A DNA stretch of 64,000 nucleotides from a virus. Positions within the stretch are counted from its first letter, which is position 1. Every line of letters starts with the position of its first letter. The position numbers were made by a program, and so were the translations under genes. Of the stretch, positions 49,369 through 56,843 are shown piece by piece. The DNA lies in the IMG/VR virus record IMGVR_UViG_3300034198_017016, positions 1 to 64,000 of that record, one strand, 5' to 3'. The notes under the pieces were generated by a model. The model was not told the origin of the DNA, did no database searches, and saw only the letters and a list, made by a program, of their open reading frames with translations.

Positions 49369-51177
49369 TTAACGTAATTCTCTAACATCAAATGTTACGA
49401 TACCATCAACGTTGATCGCCGCATAGAAACGGTTGTTAACCATTTTCTTAGCGTAACGAGTCATAATACCTTTAACAGGTGCAAAGTTGAATGGATTGTA
49501 CATTGTAGGTGTCAATTGGAGAGGTACATACGGAGCGTAAATGTAACCGGTATCCAACAACGACTTACCTTTGTGACCGATAATGATCGAGCCAGCAGGT
49601 GCGTATGGATCACGATATACTGTGTAACGACCACCTAATGAACCAACTCTCTCAATACCCATGTTATACTGATCTTGTTCAGGAGCAGCATTAGATACGT
49701 GGAAATACTCAAGGTCATCAAAAATTGCAGATACTTCAGAAGATACTACGATGAAGTTTGCACCACCACGTAATGTCGACTTGTGAATCTGAGCCGAAGC
49801 TTGGTTGATCTTTGTGATAAGAGTTTGATTCCACTCTTTTTGGGTATAAGGTGTAGCTGCGGTAGACACACGCTTCCAACCGTTATAATCCCAACGTAAT
49901 TGCCATGCCGCACCTTTACGTAAGTCACGTAAGATTTCACGATCGATTTCAGCCGCAACTTGTTCTGACAATAAAGCAGTTAATTCAGCCTCTGCATCGA
50001 TATTATGGAATGCAGATACGTCTTGTGCAAGTTCAGGTGACCATGTTGCTCTCAATTTACGTTCTGTAACAGATACAACTACTTCATCAAGTTTGAAGGA
50101 TACTTCACCCATTTCAGAAGATAATTCAAGAGTTGCATATTGTCTCCAAGTAACAACGAATGAACCACCAGAAAGTGTTGTGCTAGAAACTGCACCTACA
50201 TATCCATCGATTCTACCTGTGGTACAATCTACACATGCAGGGTGAGTCAAATCTAACTCGATATACATTTCACCACCTGCGGTACAAATGTCTTTAGAGT
50301 TATCATTGTAAGAAGAATAACCATAATCCGCAATACCACGACCATAACGTTGTGTTACTACGCGGAAAGGAACTGAACCTAAAGAGGCAACAATTGCCTT
50401 ACCATCAGGATCATTAATCGCACCGGCAGCTGCAGTTCTGTAAACGGTCAATGACGCTAAGAAAGCTTCAGTGTCCATTTCATTACCATCAGGACCAGTT
50501 AAACGACCTTGGTTTGTTGTGCTGAAACCAGCAAGTTTTAAAATTACACTACGAACTGAATTGTCTGCTGCGAGAGGGAATCCACTGTTTGCAGTAACAA
50601 AGTTAGAACAATCAGAAGACCATACTACAGAAGTAGGTGTGTAAGTTACTAATGTAAATGCACCTTTAGAGTGATCATAAAGACCATCATTATAGAAAAT
50701 GTCATAAAGGTTTTTACAGAACTCAGAGAATGTAGTATCTGTACAGTTAGTATTTACACAATTAGGTAAATTCTTTTTCGCAATAGATGTGTGTGTACCA
50801 GCAGTTGCATTACCATAAGCATCGTAACCACCAACTTCTCTCTGAGAAGTAACAGGTACGAAGTAAAATAATTTACCGATAGGCATGTTAAGTGCTTGTA
50901 CCGATACGATATCGTTAGCTAACAATTTAGAGAAAACACGTCTTACGATTGGGAATACTACGGTTTCAAATGCACCTGAAGAAGTTGCAGTTGTAGATTC
51001 ATTCAAAAGTACAGAAGCTGTGTTTTCATAAAGTTGAGCGATGTTTTCTTTCAAGTGTCCGTTAAGACCTTTCAAGAATCCTAATTGATCCCATTTTGCA
51101 ATGGTTTTTTGGCGTATTTGGCGGAGGTGCTCAAGACCTATGTTACCAACTTCACCAGAGTTAATTAAATTTCCCAT
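49369..51177 (-). CDS. 23: Major capsid protein, T4 gp23-like
   Basis: 602 residues. FSKLLANDIVSVQALNMPIG KLFYF (after residue 80) and the strongly conserved VTERKLRATWSPELAQDVSA followed by HNIDAEAELTALLSEQVAAE and IDREILRDL match T4 gp23. Residues 1-60 end in VLLNE, an L-x-E site equivalent to the cleavage after Glu65 in T4 gp23, so mature protein should start at Ser61. Compared with T4 (521 residues) there is a Cys- and Asn-rich insertion at about 140-175 (NLPNCVNTNCTDTTFSEFCK) and 190-215, perhaps an accessory surface domain. The gene is visibly richer in G/C-ending codons than its neighbours, as expected for very high expression. It follows the scaffold gene, with its own terminator. Confidence 0.95.
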   Translation of the reverse strand: MGNLINSGEVGNIGLEHLRQIRQKTIAKWDQLGFLKGLNGHLKENIAQLYENTASVLLNESTTATSSGAFETVVFPIVRRVFSKLLANDIVSVQALNMPIGKLFYFVPVTSQREVGGYDAYGNATAGTHTSIAKKNLPNCVNTNCTDTTFSEFCKNLYDIFYNDGLYDHSKGAFTLVTYTPTSVVWSSDCSNFVTANSGFPLAADNSVRSVILKLAGFSTTNQGRLTGPDGNEMDTEAFLASLTVYRTAAAGAINDPDGKAIVASLGSVPFRVVTQRYGRGIADYGYSSYNDNSKDICTAGGEMYIELDLTHPACVDCTTGRIDGYVGAVSSTTLSGGSFVVTWRQYATLELSSEMGEVSFKLDEVVVSVTERKLRATWSPELAQDVSAFHNIDAEAELTALLSEQVAAEIDREILRDLRKGAAWQLRWDYNGWKRVSTAATPYTQKEWNQTLITKINQASAQIHKSTLRGGANFIVVSSEVSAIFDDLEYFHVSNAAPEQDQYNMGIERVGSLGGRYTVYRDPYAPAGSIIIGHKGKSLLDTGYIYAPYVPLQLTPTMYNPFNFAPVKGIMTRYAKKMVNNRFYAAINVDGIVTFDVRELR

Positions 51178-51207
51178 GTTATTTTTTTATTTTTTAGGAA
51201 TTTGTTA

Positions 51208-52674
51208 TTATTTTCTATTATCTAATTTATCCATCAAATCGTGGATCTTAGATATTTGAGGATCTACATATACCTTAGACTCAATCAAAGTATCAGAAGA
51301 ACCTTTGGTCAAAGACTCATTGATTTTCTTTTCAACTTTTTCAGAGATAGGTTTTCTATCCTTCAATTCATTCGTTATTGTTTTGTAAAGGCGCTTAGAT
51401 TCTTTAAGTGTAACTGCCTCCTCATCAAATCTTTTCATAATTGCAGTTTTTTCTGTTTTTGTTGTTGCATGTTCCATGAACAATTTAACTGCATGTGTTA
51501 AATTTGAATTGAATAAAGCAATTTCGCTTAATTTATCACGAAATACTTTTAACGCATCTTTTGTTTGTGAATATTTGTCTTTTAATTCTTTGTACTCTTT
51601 AATTACTTTTTTGTACTCAGATTTAACTGACTCATCCATACGGCTAGATGGATAATTTTGGGGATGTATAGCAACTTTACGACGATCTGCCATAGTTCTT
51701 CTAGTACCTTCGTCATGACCTTTCCACATTCCTTCATCTGAATCTTCTTCAGAATCAAATTCATCTTCTTCAGAGTCAAATTCATCTTCTTCAGAATCAT
51801 CATACTCACTACCAACATGCTTAGGTTTAGGCATATCTTCAATTTGACTGATTAAATCATCATAATCGTCGTCATCGTCATCGTCAAAAGTAATTTCGTA
51901 AATTGGTTCTTGACTTTCATCTTCTTGCCAACCACACTCATCACATTTTGACTCATCTTCGTCACCATATGACATAGATTCATCTTCATCGTCTTCCATG
52001 TACTTTTTCATTTCATCGTAAGACATAGATTCATCTTCATCATCAGTATGATTCATCATCTCATCATAAGACATGGTTTCATCCTCATCTTCATAACCCA
52101 TCGATTCATCCATTTTAATCATGTACTCGGCACCGGTTTTTTTATCTTTTAGATCGACATTATTACCTGTTTTTACAACTTCGATCTCATCATTATCGCT
52201 CATCTTTTTAAATACAGAGATTAACTCATGATCAGATGCACTTGTCATATCAACAACTTCGGTGTCATCAGTTTCAGGTTCTTCAGTAGAAAGATCCATT
52301 TCCATGTCTTCCATACCTTCCATACCTTCTTCACCTGATTCTTCCTCAGATTCTTCAGATTCTTCCTCAGATTCTTCAGATTCTTCCTCAGATTCTTCAC
52401 CTGATTCTTCACCTGATTCTTCTTCAGAATCTTCCATTTGTTCATCCATAACCATAGTACTTGATTCGTCTTCAGATGATTCCATCTGACTTTCTTCTTC
52501 AAGCTCTTCTTCCTCGTTAGCCGACTCATCTCCTTCATAAAGGGACGCTTTCACCATCTCATCAATGTCTTGCTTCATAGTTGCTGCAAGTATTTCTTTT
52601 GAGTTTCTTTTTAAGGCTTCTTCGAGTTGTTTTGCTTCCAAAAGAGCTTCTTCTACAATCGATTTTTTTGCCAT
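51208..52674 (-). CDS. 22: Prohead core scaffold, T4 gp22-like
   Basis: 488 residues. The C-terminal 150 residues, KDALKVFRDKLSEIALFNSN LTHAVKLF ... AIMKRFDEEAVTLKESKRLY KTITNEL, resemble the helical end of phage prohead core proteins. The middle (about 45-310) is extremely acidic and repetitive: runs of (S/E)EES, DEDESMSYDE, and SEEDEFDSEEDEFD, with a single CDECG. The acidic part would fill the prohead and be digested by the gp21-like protease before packaging. It starts MAKKSIVEEALLEAKQLEEA. Order 21-22-23 as in T4. An ATATTTAT lies 69 nt before the start. Longer than T4 gp22 (269). Confidence 0.82.
   Translation of the reverse strand: MAKKSIVEEALLEAKQLEEALKRNSKEILAATMKQDIDEMVKASLYEGDESANEEEELEEESQMESSEDESSTMVMDEQMEDSEEESGEESGEESEEESEESEEESEESEEESGEEGMEGMEDMEMDLSTEEPETDDTEVVDMTSASDHELISVFKKMSDNDEIEVVKTGNNVDLKDKKTGAEYMIKMDESMGYEDEDETMSYDEMMNHTDDEDESMSYDEMKKYMEDDEDESMSYGDEDESKCDECGWQEDESQEPIYEITFDDDDDDDYDDLISQIEDMPKPKHVGSEYDDSEEDEFDSEEDEFDSEEDSDEGMWKGHDEGTRRTMADRRKVAIHPQNYPSSRMDESVKSEYKKVIKEYKELKDKYSQTKDALKVFRDKLSEIALFNSNLTHAVKLFMEHATTKTEKTAIMKRFDEEAVTLKESKRLYKTITNELKDRKPISEKVEKKINESLTKGSSDTLIESKVYVDPQISKIHDLMDKLDNRK
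52320..52435 (-). repeat. Short tandem repeats coding acidic Ser/Glu stretch
   Basis: Repeated units of the kind TCAGATTCTTCC and TCTTCAGATTC on the plus strand, encoding EESGEESEEESEESEEES on the minus strand. In frame with the scaffold gene; copy-number changes would keep the frame. Confidence 0.8.
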
Positions 52675-52810
52675 TTTTTTAATTTTTAATTTTTTATTTA
52701 TTATTAAATTATTTTAACTCACCTATAGTGAGGTTCTTACGAATAAATATATTGAAAAATGCGAAAATTTAGATTTTTAAAATAAAAAACTTTATTTTTT
52801 GTGAAAAAAG

Positions 52811-53521
52811 TTATATTATACCAAGAAAAGAATCTAAACTATTTTTTAAATCTTTGTTTTCAATTAAATTTTGTTTTTTTATTGTACCTTCCATAAAAGG
52901 TCTAGCCTCTTCTTCACTATTGAAAATATACGAACCAGGTGTACTTGGTTGGGTAACTACATCCCAACAAATTAAATCAAAATCAGGTTGTACTATATTT
53001 TTACCATCTTTCTTTTCTAAAGACCCAACTCCTCTTGATGAAACACCTATTCTAATTCCTTTTCTAAGTAAATTTGCAATTCTATCTCCCTTAGAAGAAG
53101 CAATACCATAATTAACAAAACCGGGTGTCATTATAATTTCAATTTTACCCATTAAGGTATTACCATCCCACCACATTTCTTTTATCTCATGAGATACATC
53201 ATCAACGGTAATTATAGACGTTTCGGGGTGATCGGATACTCCAATACCTCTTCGTTCTTTAATTGCCTGTTCATATTTTTTTGCCTCTCTTTTTAATATT
53301 TCTTCAGGATATATTCTACCATTCCTATTTTCTACATTACATTTTTGTAAAACTGCAATTAAAATTAAAGGTTCTTCAATAATTGCACTACCCGAACCTA
53401 ATTTTTGCATTTCAGAAACAAATTTTTTATTTTCTTTTGGTTCTATATATCCCGCATCTTGTTCAATCATCATCCCATACCCTATTTGACCGGGTAATAA
53501 TAATTTGATTTTATCTAACAT
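52811..53521 (-). CDS. 21: Prohead maturation protease, T4 gp21-like
   Basis: 236 residues. Matches the S77/gp21 protease family: LQKCNVENRNGRIYPEEILK, GIGVSDHPETSIITVDDVSH with the catalytic His, GKIEIIMTPGFVNYGIASSK, RIGVSSRGVGSL with the catalytic Ser region, and DLICWDVVTQPSTPGSYIF with the third residue region. It cleaves scaffold, capsid and targeting peptides after (L/I)-x-E. Minus-strand operon with scaffold and capsid; an ATATTTAT motif is 15 nt upstream of the ATG. Confidence 0.93.
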   Translation of the reverse strand: MLDKIKLLLPGQIGYGMMIEQDAGYIEPKENKKFVSEMQKLGSGSAIIEEPLILIAVLQKCNVENRNGRIYPEEILKREAKKYEQAIKERRGIGVSDHPETSIITVDDVSHEIKEMWWDGNTLMGKIEIIMTPGFVNYGIASSKGDRIANLLRKGIRIGVSSRGVGSLEKKDGKNIVQPDFDLICWDVVTQPSTPGSYIFNSEEEARPFMEGTIKKQNLIENKDLKNSLDSFLGII

Positions 53522-53536
53522 ATGTTAAGTTTTTTA

Positions 53537-53544
53537 ATAAATAT
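53537..53544 (-). promoter_or_regulatory. ATATTTAT motif upstream of protease gene
   Basis: Minus-strand octamer 15 nt before the ATG at 53521, in the divergent gap with the lipoprotein gene. Confidence 0.45.
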
Positions 53545-53558
53545 AAGCATTAATTAAA

Positions 53559-53566
53559 ATATTTAT
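53559..53566 (+). promoter_or_regulatory. ATATTTAT motif upstream of lipoprotein moron
   Basis: Plus-strand octamer 17 nt before the ATG at 53584; together with the terminator at 54989 it makes the lipoprotein gene an independent unit. Confidence 0.45.
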
Positions 53567-53583
53567 TATTTAAACTAAACACC

Positions 53584-54696
53584 ATGAAAAAACTAGCAAA
53601 AAGAAAAATTATACTTAACTTAGGAATTATTGGACTTTTAGGATTAATTTGTTTATTTTTAATACAGTGCAATAAAAATGATGATATAATACAAAATGAT
53701 ATTAATAATACCGTTACAGAAATTAATAATATGCAAACGTCAGATGATAAAATAATGAATCCTGGTCCCGATCCATTATTTGTTGATTATGACGAAAATG
53801 ATGGTCGTACTAATTTAAGAGTTGGTAATCCTTTTGTAGTTAAAGCAGGATCTGCTTGGGAAAGGTATATGTATATTGATAAGACAGATACTATATACTC
53901 AAACACTACTGCAACAAAAAGATTGGCAAAGTACTTAAAAAAGTATGGTTTTACTGGTGTTTATTTATATAGTACTTCAGGTATTTTATCATCGACATCA
54001 AATTACACTAACTTTTCAAATTTTATAAAAACATTAAGTGATAGTGGAATTGTTTATAAGTCCGTAGTAAGTGGAAGTGCAACCGCATTTCAAAGCACGG
54101 GTAATGTAACAAAATATAATATTTCTCAAACCGATTCTTATAGAAAAATTAATAGAGCGAATCTTGAACTTGAATGGTGGAATAATGCCTCTTCTTGGAG
54201 TACTTGGAATACCATCAATCAACAAGTCGATGCAGGAACAATTTCTGATAATGATTTTTATGAAGGATGGTATTTAAATATGGGAGGTACAATAGATACC
54301 GTAGCTGCGAGAGACCAAGTAAGATATTCTAACAGAATCTTGTTACACGATTATGTTAATGGTATTCCTACTTATTCTTACGCAAATGCAAAATCCTCTG
54401 GCGCGACGGGCGGCAGATTGGATATAATAGCAATGGGAGCTAGACAATCAAATAAAATGATAGATCTTTACATCATCATTTCTTCTGAGAACACCGCATG
54501 GGGTGCTGCCAATACCTTTACAGGTCCGGCACTTGCATCTGCATCATCTCAGTCTAACCCCTATGAATATATAGAGACACAAGCCTATAATAACATATAT
54601 GGGGGTATGACAACGTTTCAGAAGCAATGGATAAGATTCCGAGGCTTTGTGTGGTTTACTAAACGTTTCTGTTATGCTGCGATTCCCCCGCAATAA
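53584..54696 (+). CDS. Secreted lipoprotein moron
   Basis: 370 residues. N-terminus: basic KKLAKRKI, hydrophobic LNLGIIGLLGLICLFLIQ, then Cys29 (lipobox FLIQC) followed by NKNDD, a Bacteroidetes-like surface-export sequence after the lipid Cys. The mature part has a 50-residue Asn/Asp linker and a globular domain of about 290 residues with TKRLAKYLKKYGFTGVYLYS, FIKTLSDSGIVYKSVVSG, ELEWWNNASSWSTW and GRLDIIAMGARQSN, an alternating alpha/beta order that could be a TIM-barrel-like fold. The 3' third (GC-rich spots such as GGCGCGACGGGCGGC) differs from phage composition, suggesting transfer from a host. Lies on the opposite strand within the head module. Could change the host surface, for example exclude superinfection. 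Confidence 0.75.
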   Translation: MKKLAKRKIILNLGIIGLLGLICLFLIQCNKNDDIIQNDINNTVTEINNMQTSDDKIMNPGPDPLFVDYDENDGRTNLRVGNPFVVKAGSAWERYMYIDKTDTIYSNTTATKRLAKYLKKYGFTGVYLYSTSGILSSTSNYTNFSNFIKTLSDSGIVYKSVVSGSATAFQSTGNVTKYNISQTDSYRKINRANLELEWWNNASSWSTWNTINQQVDAGTISDNDFYEGWYLNMGGTIDTVAARDQVRYSNRILLHDYVNGIPTYSYANAKSSGATGGRLDIIAMGARQSNKMIDLYIIISSENTAWGAANTFTGPALASASSQSNPYEYIETQAYNNIYGGMTTFQKQWIRFRGFVWFTKRFCYAAIPPQ

Positions 54697-54709
54697 TAAC
54701 AAATAACAA

Positions 54710-54916
54710 ATGAAAAAATTAAAAGTTATTTTTAGTACAATTAAATTGTTTGCATTAGTAGTATCAACATTTCTACTTTCAAACAATGTGAACGCGCAAG
54801 GGCCAAGATCAACAAGGCCATCTATTACCTCGATAAGTCCAACGTCAGGACCTGAAGGTACATTAGTGACAATTGACGGTTTAAATTTTACCACTCAATC
54901 AACTTATTATATATAG
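54710..54916 (+). pseudogene. Signal peptide plus truncated IPT/TIG domain, decayed host-type gene
   Basis: 68 residues: an Sec signal MKKLKVIFSTIKLFALVVST then FLLSNNVNAQ (cleavage after NA or AQ, Bacteroidetes style), and the beginning of an IPT/TIG domain PSITSISPTSGPEGTLVTID GLNF, ending after 30 residues at TYYI and a stop. A full IPT domain has about 85 residues. Downstream in another frame (54918-54968) reads YNKNGEPQVRKIVKID, which resembles the end of a type IX secretion C-terminal sorting domain. I read this as a deletion remnant of a secreted host protein; it could also be a real short secreted peptide. Confidence 0.55.
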
Positions 54917-54988
54917 ATATAATAAAAATGGTGAACCACAAGTTCGTAAAATTGTAAAAATAGATTAATAAAAAAATGGTTATAAATA

Positions 54989-55017
54989 AAAATGGGGATC
55001 ATTGATCCCCATTTTTT
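54989..55017. terminator. Bidirectional rho-independent terminator
   Basis: 12-bp perfect stem AAAATGGGGATC / GATCCCCATTTT with a 3-nt loop and T runs on both strands. It ends the moron region and overlaps the 3' end of the minus-strand gene 54999-55442. Confidence 0.9.
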
Positions 55018-55442
55018 GTTTTATTAAATTCAAATAATGAATCTTCATTGAACACATCTTTTATTAAATTATTTGAAATGTTTTTAAAATAATTTAATAC
55101 ATGTTCAGATCTAATAGGTAATTTAATTTCGTTTTGAAACATTGTAACTTCACAAAACATAAAACTTTTTTTACTTGTTGATATTCCTGAAGATCTTAAA
55201 TCTAAATCAACTATTGTTCTAAAGGGATCAAATATTGAACTATCCCCCTCATCAAATATTCGTTGTTTTATTCTTTTTCTTAAATTAGAAACTATTCTTT
55301 CGTAATTGTCTTCTTCTTTTTTTGGTCTTGTCCAAGACGAAATTGTTAGAAAAATTGATTTAGGATCTTTATTGTCTATCGTACCTATTTTTATTAAAAA
55401 TCTATCATCTTCTTGTAATAAAATTTCTTTGCCTCTACTCAT
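54999..55442 (-). CDS. Hypothetical protein in head module
   Basis: 147 residues from the ATG at 55442 (MSRGKEILLQEDDRFLIKIG); an extra seven codons upstream lack support. It contains SIFLTISSWTRPKKEEDNYE, a basic helix RIVSNLRKRIKQRIF, and the hydrophobic strand SFMFCEVTMFQNEIKLPIRS. No family recognised. It sits between holin and moron where T4 has gp67/gp68 head-core genes, but similarity to those is not visible. Confidence 0.6.
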   Translation of the reverse strand: MSRGKEILLQEDDRFLIKIGTIDNKDPKSIFLTISSWTRPKKEEDNYERIVSNLRKRIKQRIFDEGDSSIFDPFRTIVDLDLRSSGISTSKKSFMFCEVTMFQNEIKLPIRSEHVLNYFKNISNNLIKDVFNEDSLFEFNKTKNGDQ

Positions 55443-55494
55443 ATAATGTAAAATATAATACAATTATACGATAAACTACAAGATTTGTCAAATT

Positions 55495-56025
55495 TTAAGA
55501 TAACAATTTATCTATGAAGGTTGTTAGTTTTTTTTTGATTAAACTTAGTTTTGATGTTGCGGGATCACTACCACTAATTACTTCTAAATTTTCTAAAACA
55601 GAAATCAAATATTCTAAATTTACGTAAACATATAAGGCACCATGTAACCAAGAAAAAAGAGCGTAAGCCATCAAAGATGTTATATCAGTTTTACCGTGAT
55701 ATTCATTTTTAACACTATTGATAATGAATATTAAAGATACCCAAACTAATAATTTTAAACCAAATCTACTAAATCTTTTAGACTCTATTGGTATATTTTT
55801 AATTTTAGAAGCACTTATTCCTGTAATAAATTCCATTAAAACTAAAAGACCAAAAGATATTAAAGTTAAATATTGTAAACCGGTAAGTCTTTCAATTACT
55901 GCAGTAATTAATGCAACTGGTATAGTTAATATAGTTAAATTATGGTGTATAGTAGATGTATAAAAATCTTCTATTCCATGATACCCAAAATTGGTTACAA
56001 TGTAATTACAAAAATTTTTGATCAT
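55495..56025 (-). CDS. Holin
   Basis: 176 residues. Three or four hydrophobic segments: LTILTIPVALITAVIERLTG (about 30-49), YLTLISFGLLVLMEFITGIS (about 52-71), LKLLVWVSLIFIINSV (about 89-105) and possibly SLMAYALFSWLHGALYVYVN. The 'LLxLMEFITGISASKIKNIP...IESKRFSRFGLK' region is typical of the holin_4 (Cp-1/toxin-secretion holin) family, which makes lesions in the inner membrane at lysis. The C-terminal 35 residues are charged. No endolysin is visible nearby. Starts in the stop of the upstream gene (ATGA). Confidence 0.8.
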   Translation of the reverse strand: MIKNFCNYIVTNFGYHGIEDFYTSTIHHNLTILTIPVALITAVIERLTGLQYLTLISFGLLVLMEFITGISASKIKNIPIESKRFSRFGLKLLVWVSLIFIINSVKNEYHGKTDITSLMAYALFSWLHGALYVYVNLEYLISVLENLEVISGSDPATSKLSLIKKKLTTFIDKLLS

Positions 56026-56795
56026 AAGTTATTTTTCAATTCAACTAACTTGGTCAAATCTTCAATATAAGTGTCTTTTTTAAATGACATATCCAATAAC
56101 CTTTCTTTTGTTTGGAGTAGTTTGTCTTTAAGTTCTAAATCGTTTGACGATTCTTTTAACTTATTATTGACTGATTCAATGCACTCTTTTAGTGTTGAAT
56201 TAAATAACTCAGTTCTTTCTTCTTCACTTCCGTTTAGTGAAACTTTAATTAATTTTTTTGTATTTTCATCTAATTCAGAATATTTTGAATTAAATTTGTT
56301 TACCATTAAATTTGACAATACGTTGGTTGGAAGGGCAATAGTACTCTCCTCACTTTTTTCTTCAGAACTTTCATTAACCAAAGTTTTTCTTAATTTTATT
56401 ATGGACTCTGTTATTTTATTTAAATTTTTAGAACTCTTATCTAAATTTAAAATACCCTCAAACAAAGAAACTTTTTCATTATCACACTCAATTAAAGAAT
56501 AACCATTTTCATTAAGATTAAGAATCAAATCACTATGAATATCATTTAAATCAGTTCTATTAAAACTTTTAATAATATCTATATTACCCTCAATGAATAT
56601 TTGAGAATCTAATTCATTGGTAAATGAAGAATTTTGTATTGATGTATAACATTCAAACTCTTCTTTTAAAATTTTAGACTCTTTTAATTTAGAAATGTAG
56701 TATTCAAATACCTTTTTCTTTTTATCATTTTTACTTGAAAATGATTCTAAATAGATTTTGTTGTAAGTTTCTTTTATCGACCCAAAATTGTACAT
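56022..56795 (-). CDS. Hypothetical head-module protein, helical
   Basis: 257 residues, acidic and helical: MYNFGSIKETYNKIYLESFS, EEFECYTSIQNSSFTNELDS, and a long C-terminal coiled coil ECIESVNNKLKESSNDLELK. The middle has a Ser/Glu-rich stretch (VNESSEEKSEESTIALP). Located between portal and holin, where T4 has core proteins gp67 and gp68; a prohead-core role would fit the composition, but the size is larger and similarity is not evident. ATATTTAT 14 nt upstream. Confidence 0.6.
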   Translation of the reverse strand: MYNFGSIKETYNKIYLESFSSKNDKKKKVFEYYISKLKESKILKEEFECYTSIQNSSFTNELDSQIFIEGNIDIIKSFNRTDLNDIHSDLILNLNENGYSLIECDNEKVSLFEGILNLDKSSKNLNKITESIIKLRKTLVNESSEEKSEESTIALPTNVLSNLMVNKFNSKYSELDENTKKLIKVSLNGSEEERTELFNSTLKECIESVNNKLKESSNDLELKDKLLQTKERLLDMSFKKDTYIEDLTKLVELKNNL

Positions 56796-56809
56796 AATGA
56801 TTTTTTATT

Positions 56810-56817
56810 ATAAATAT
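56810..56817 (-). promoter_or_regulatory. ATATTTAT motif upstream of 56795 gene
   Basis: Minus-strand octamer 14 nt before the ATG at 56795. Confidence 0.42.
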
Positions 56818-56843
56818 CGATAAATTTTGATTTATTTAAAAAA

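Noticed and set aside
52262-52489. Plus-strand Ser-rich ORF of 75 residues
   Set aside because: Antisense of the Glu/Ser repeats of the scaffold.
52715-52735. T7-promoter-like sequence CTCACTATAGG on the minus strand upstream of the scaffold gene
   Set aside because: Only 11 bases match the T7 consensus, no T7-type RNA polymerase is visible in the window, and the site has weak dyad symmetry (CTCAC/GTGAG) that explains it equally well.
56071-56502. Plus-strand Ser/Leu-rich ORF of 143 residues
   Set aside because: Antisense to the 56022-56795 gene, which is coupled to holin and has an upstream motif.
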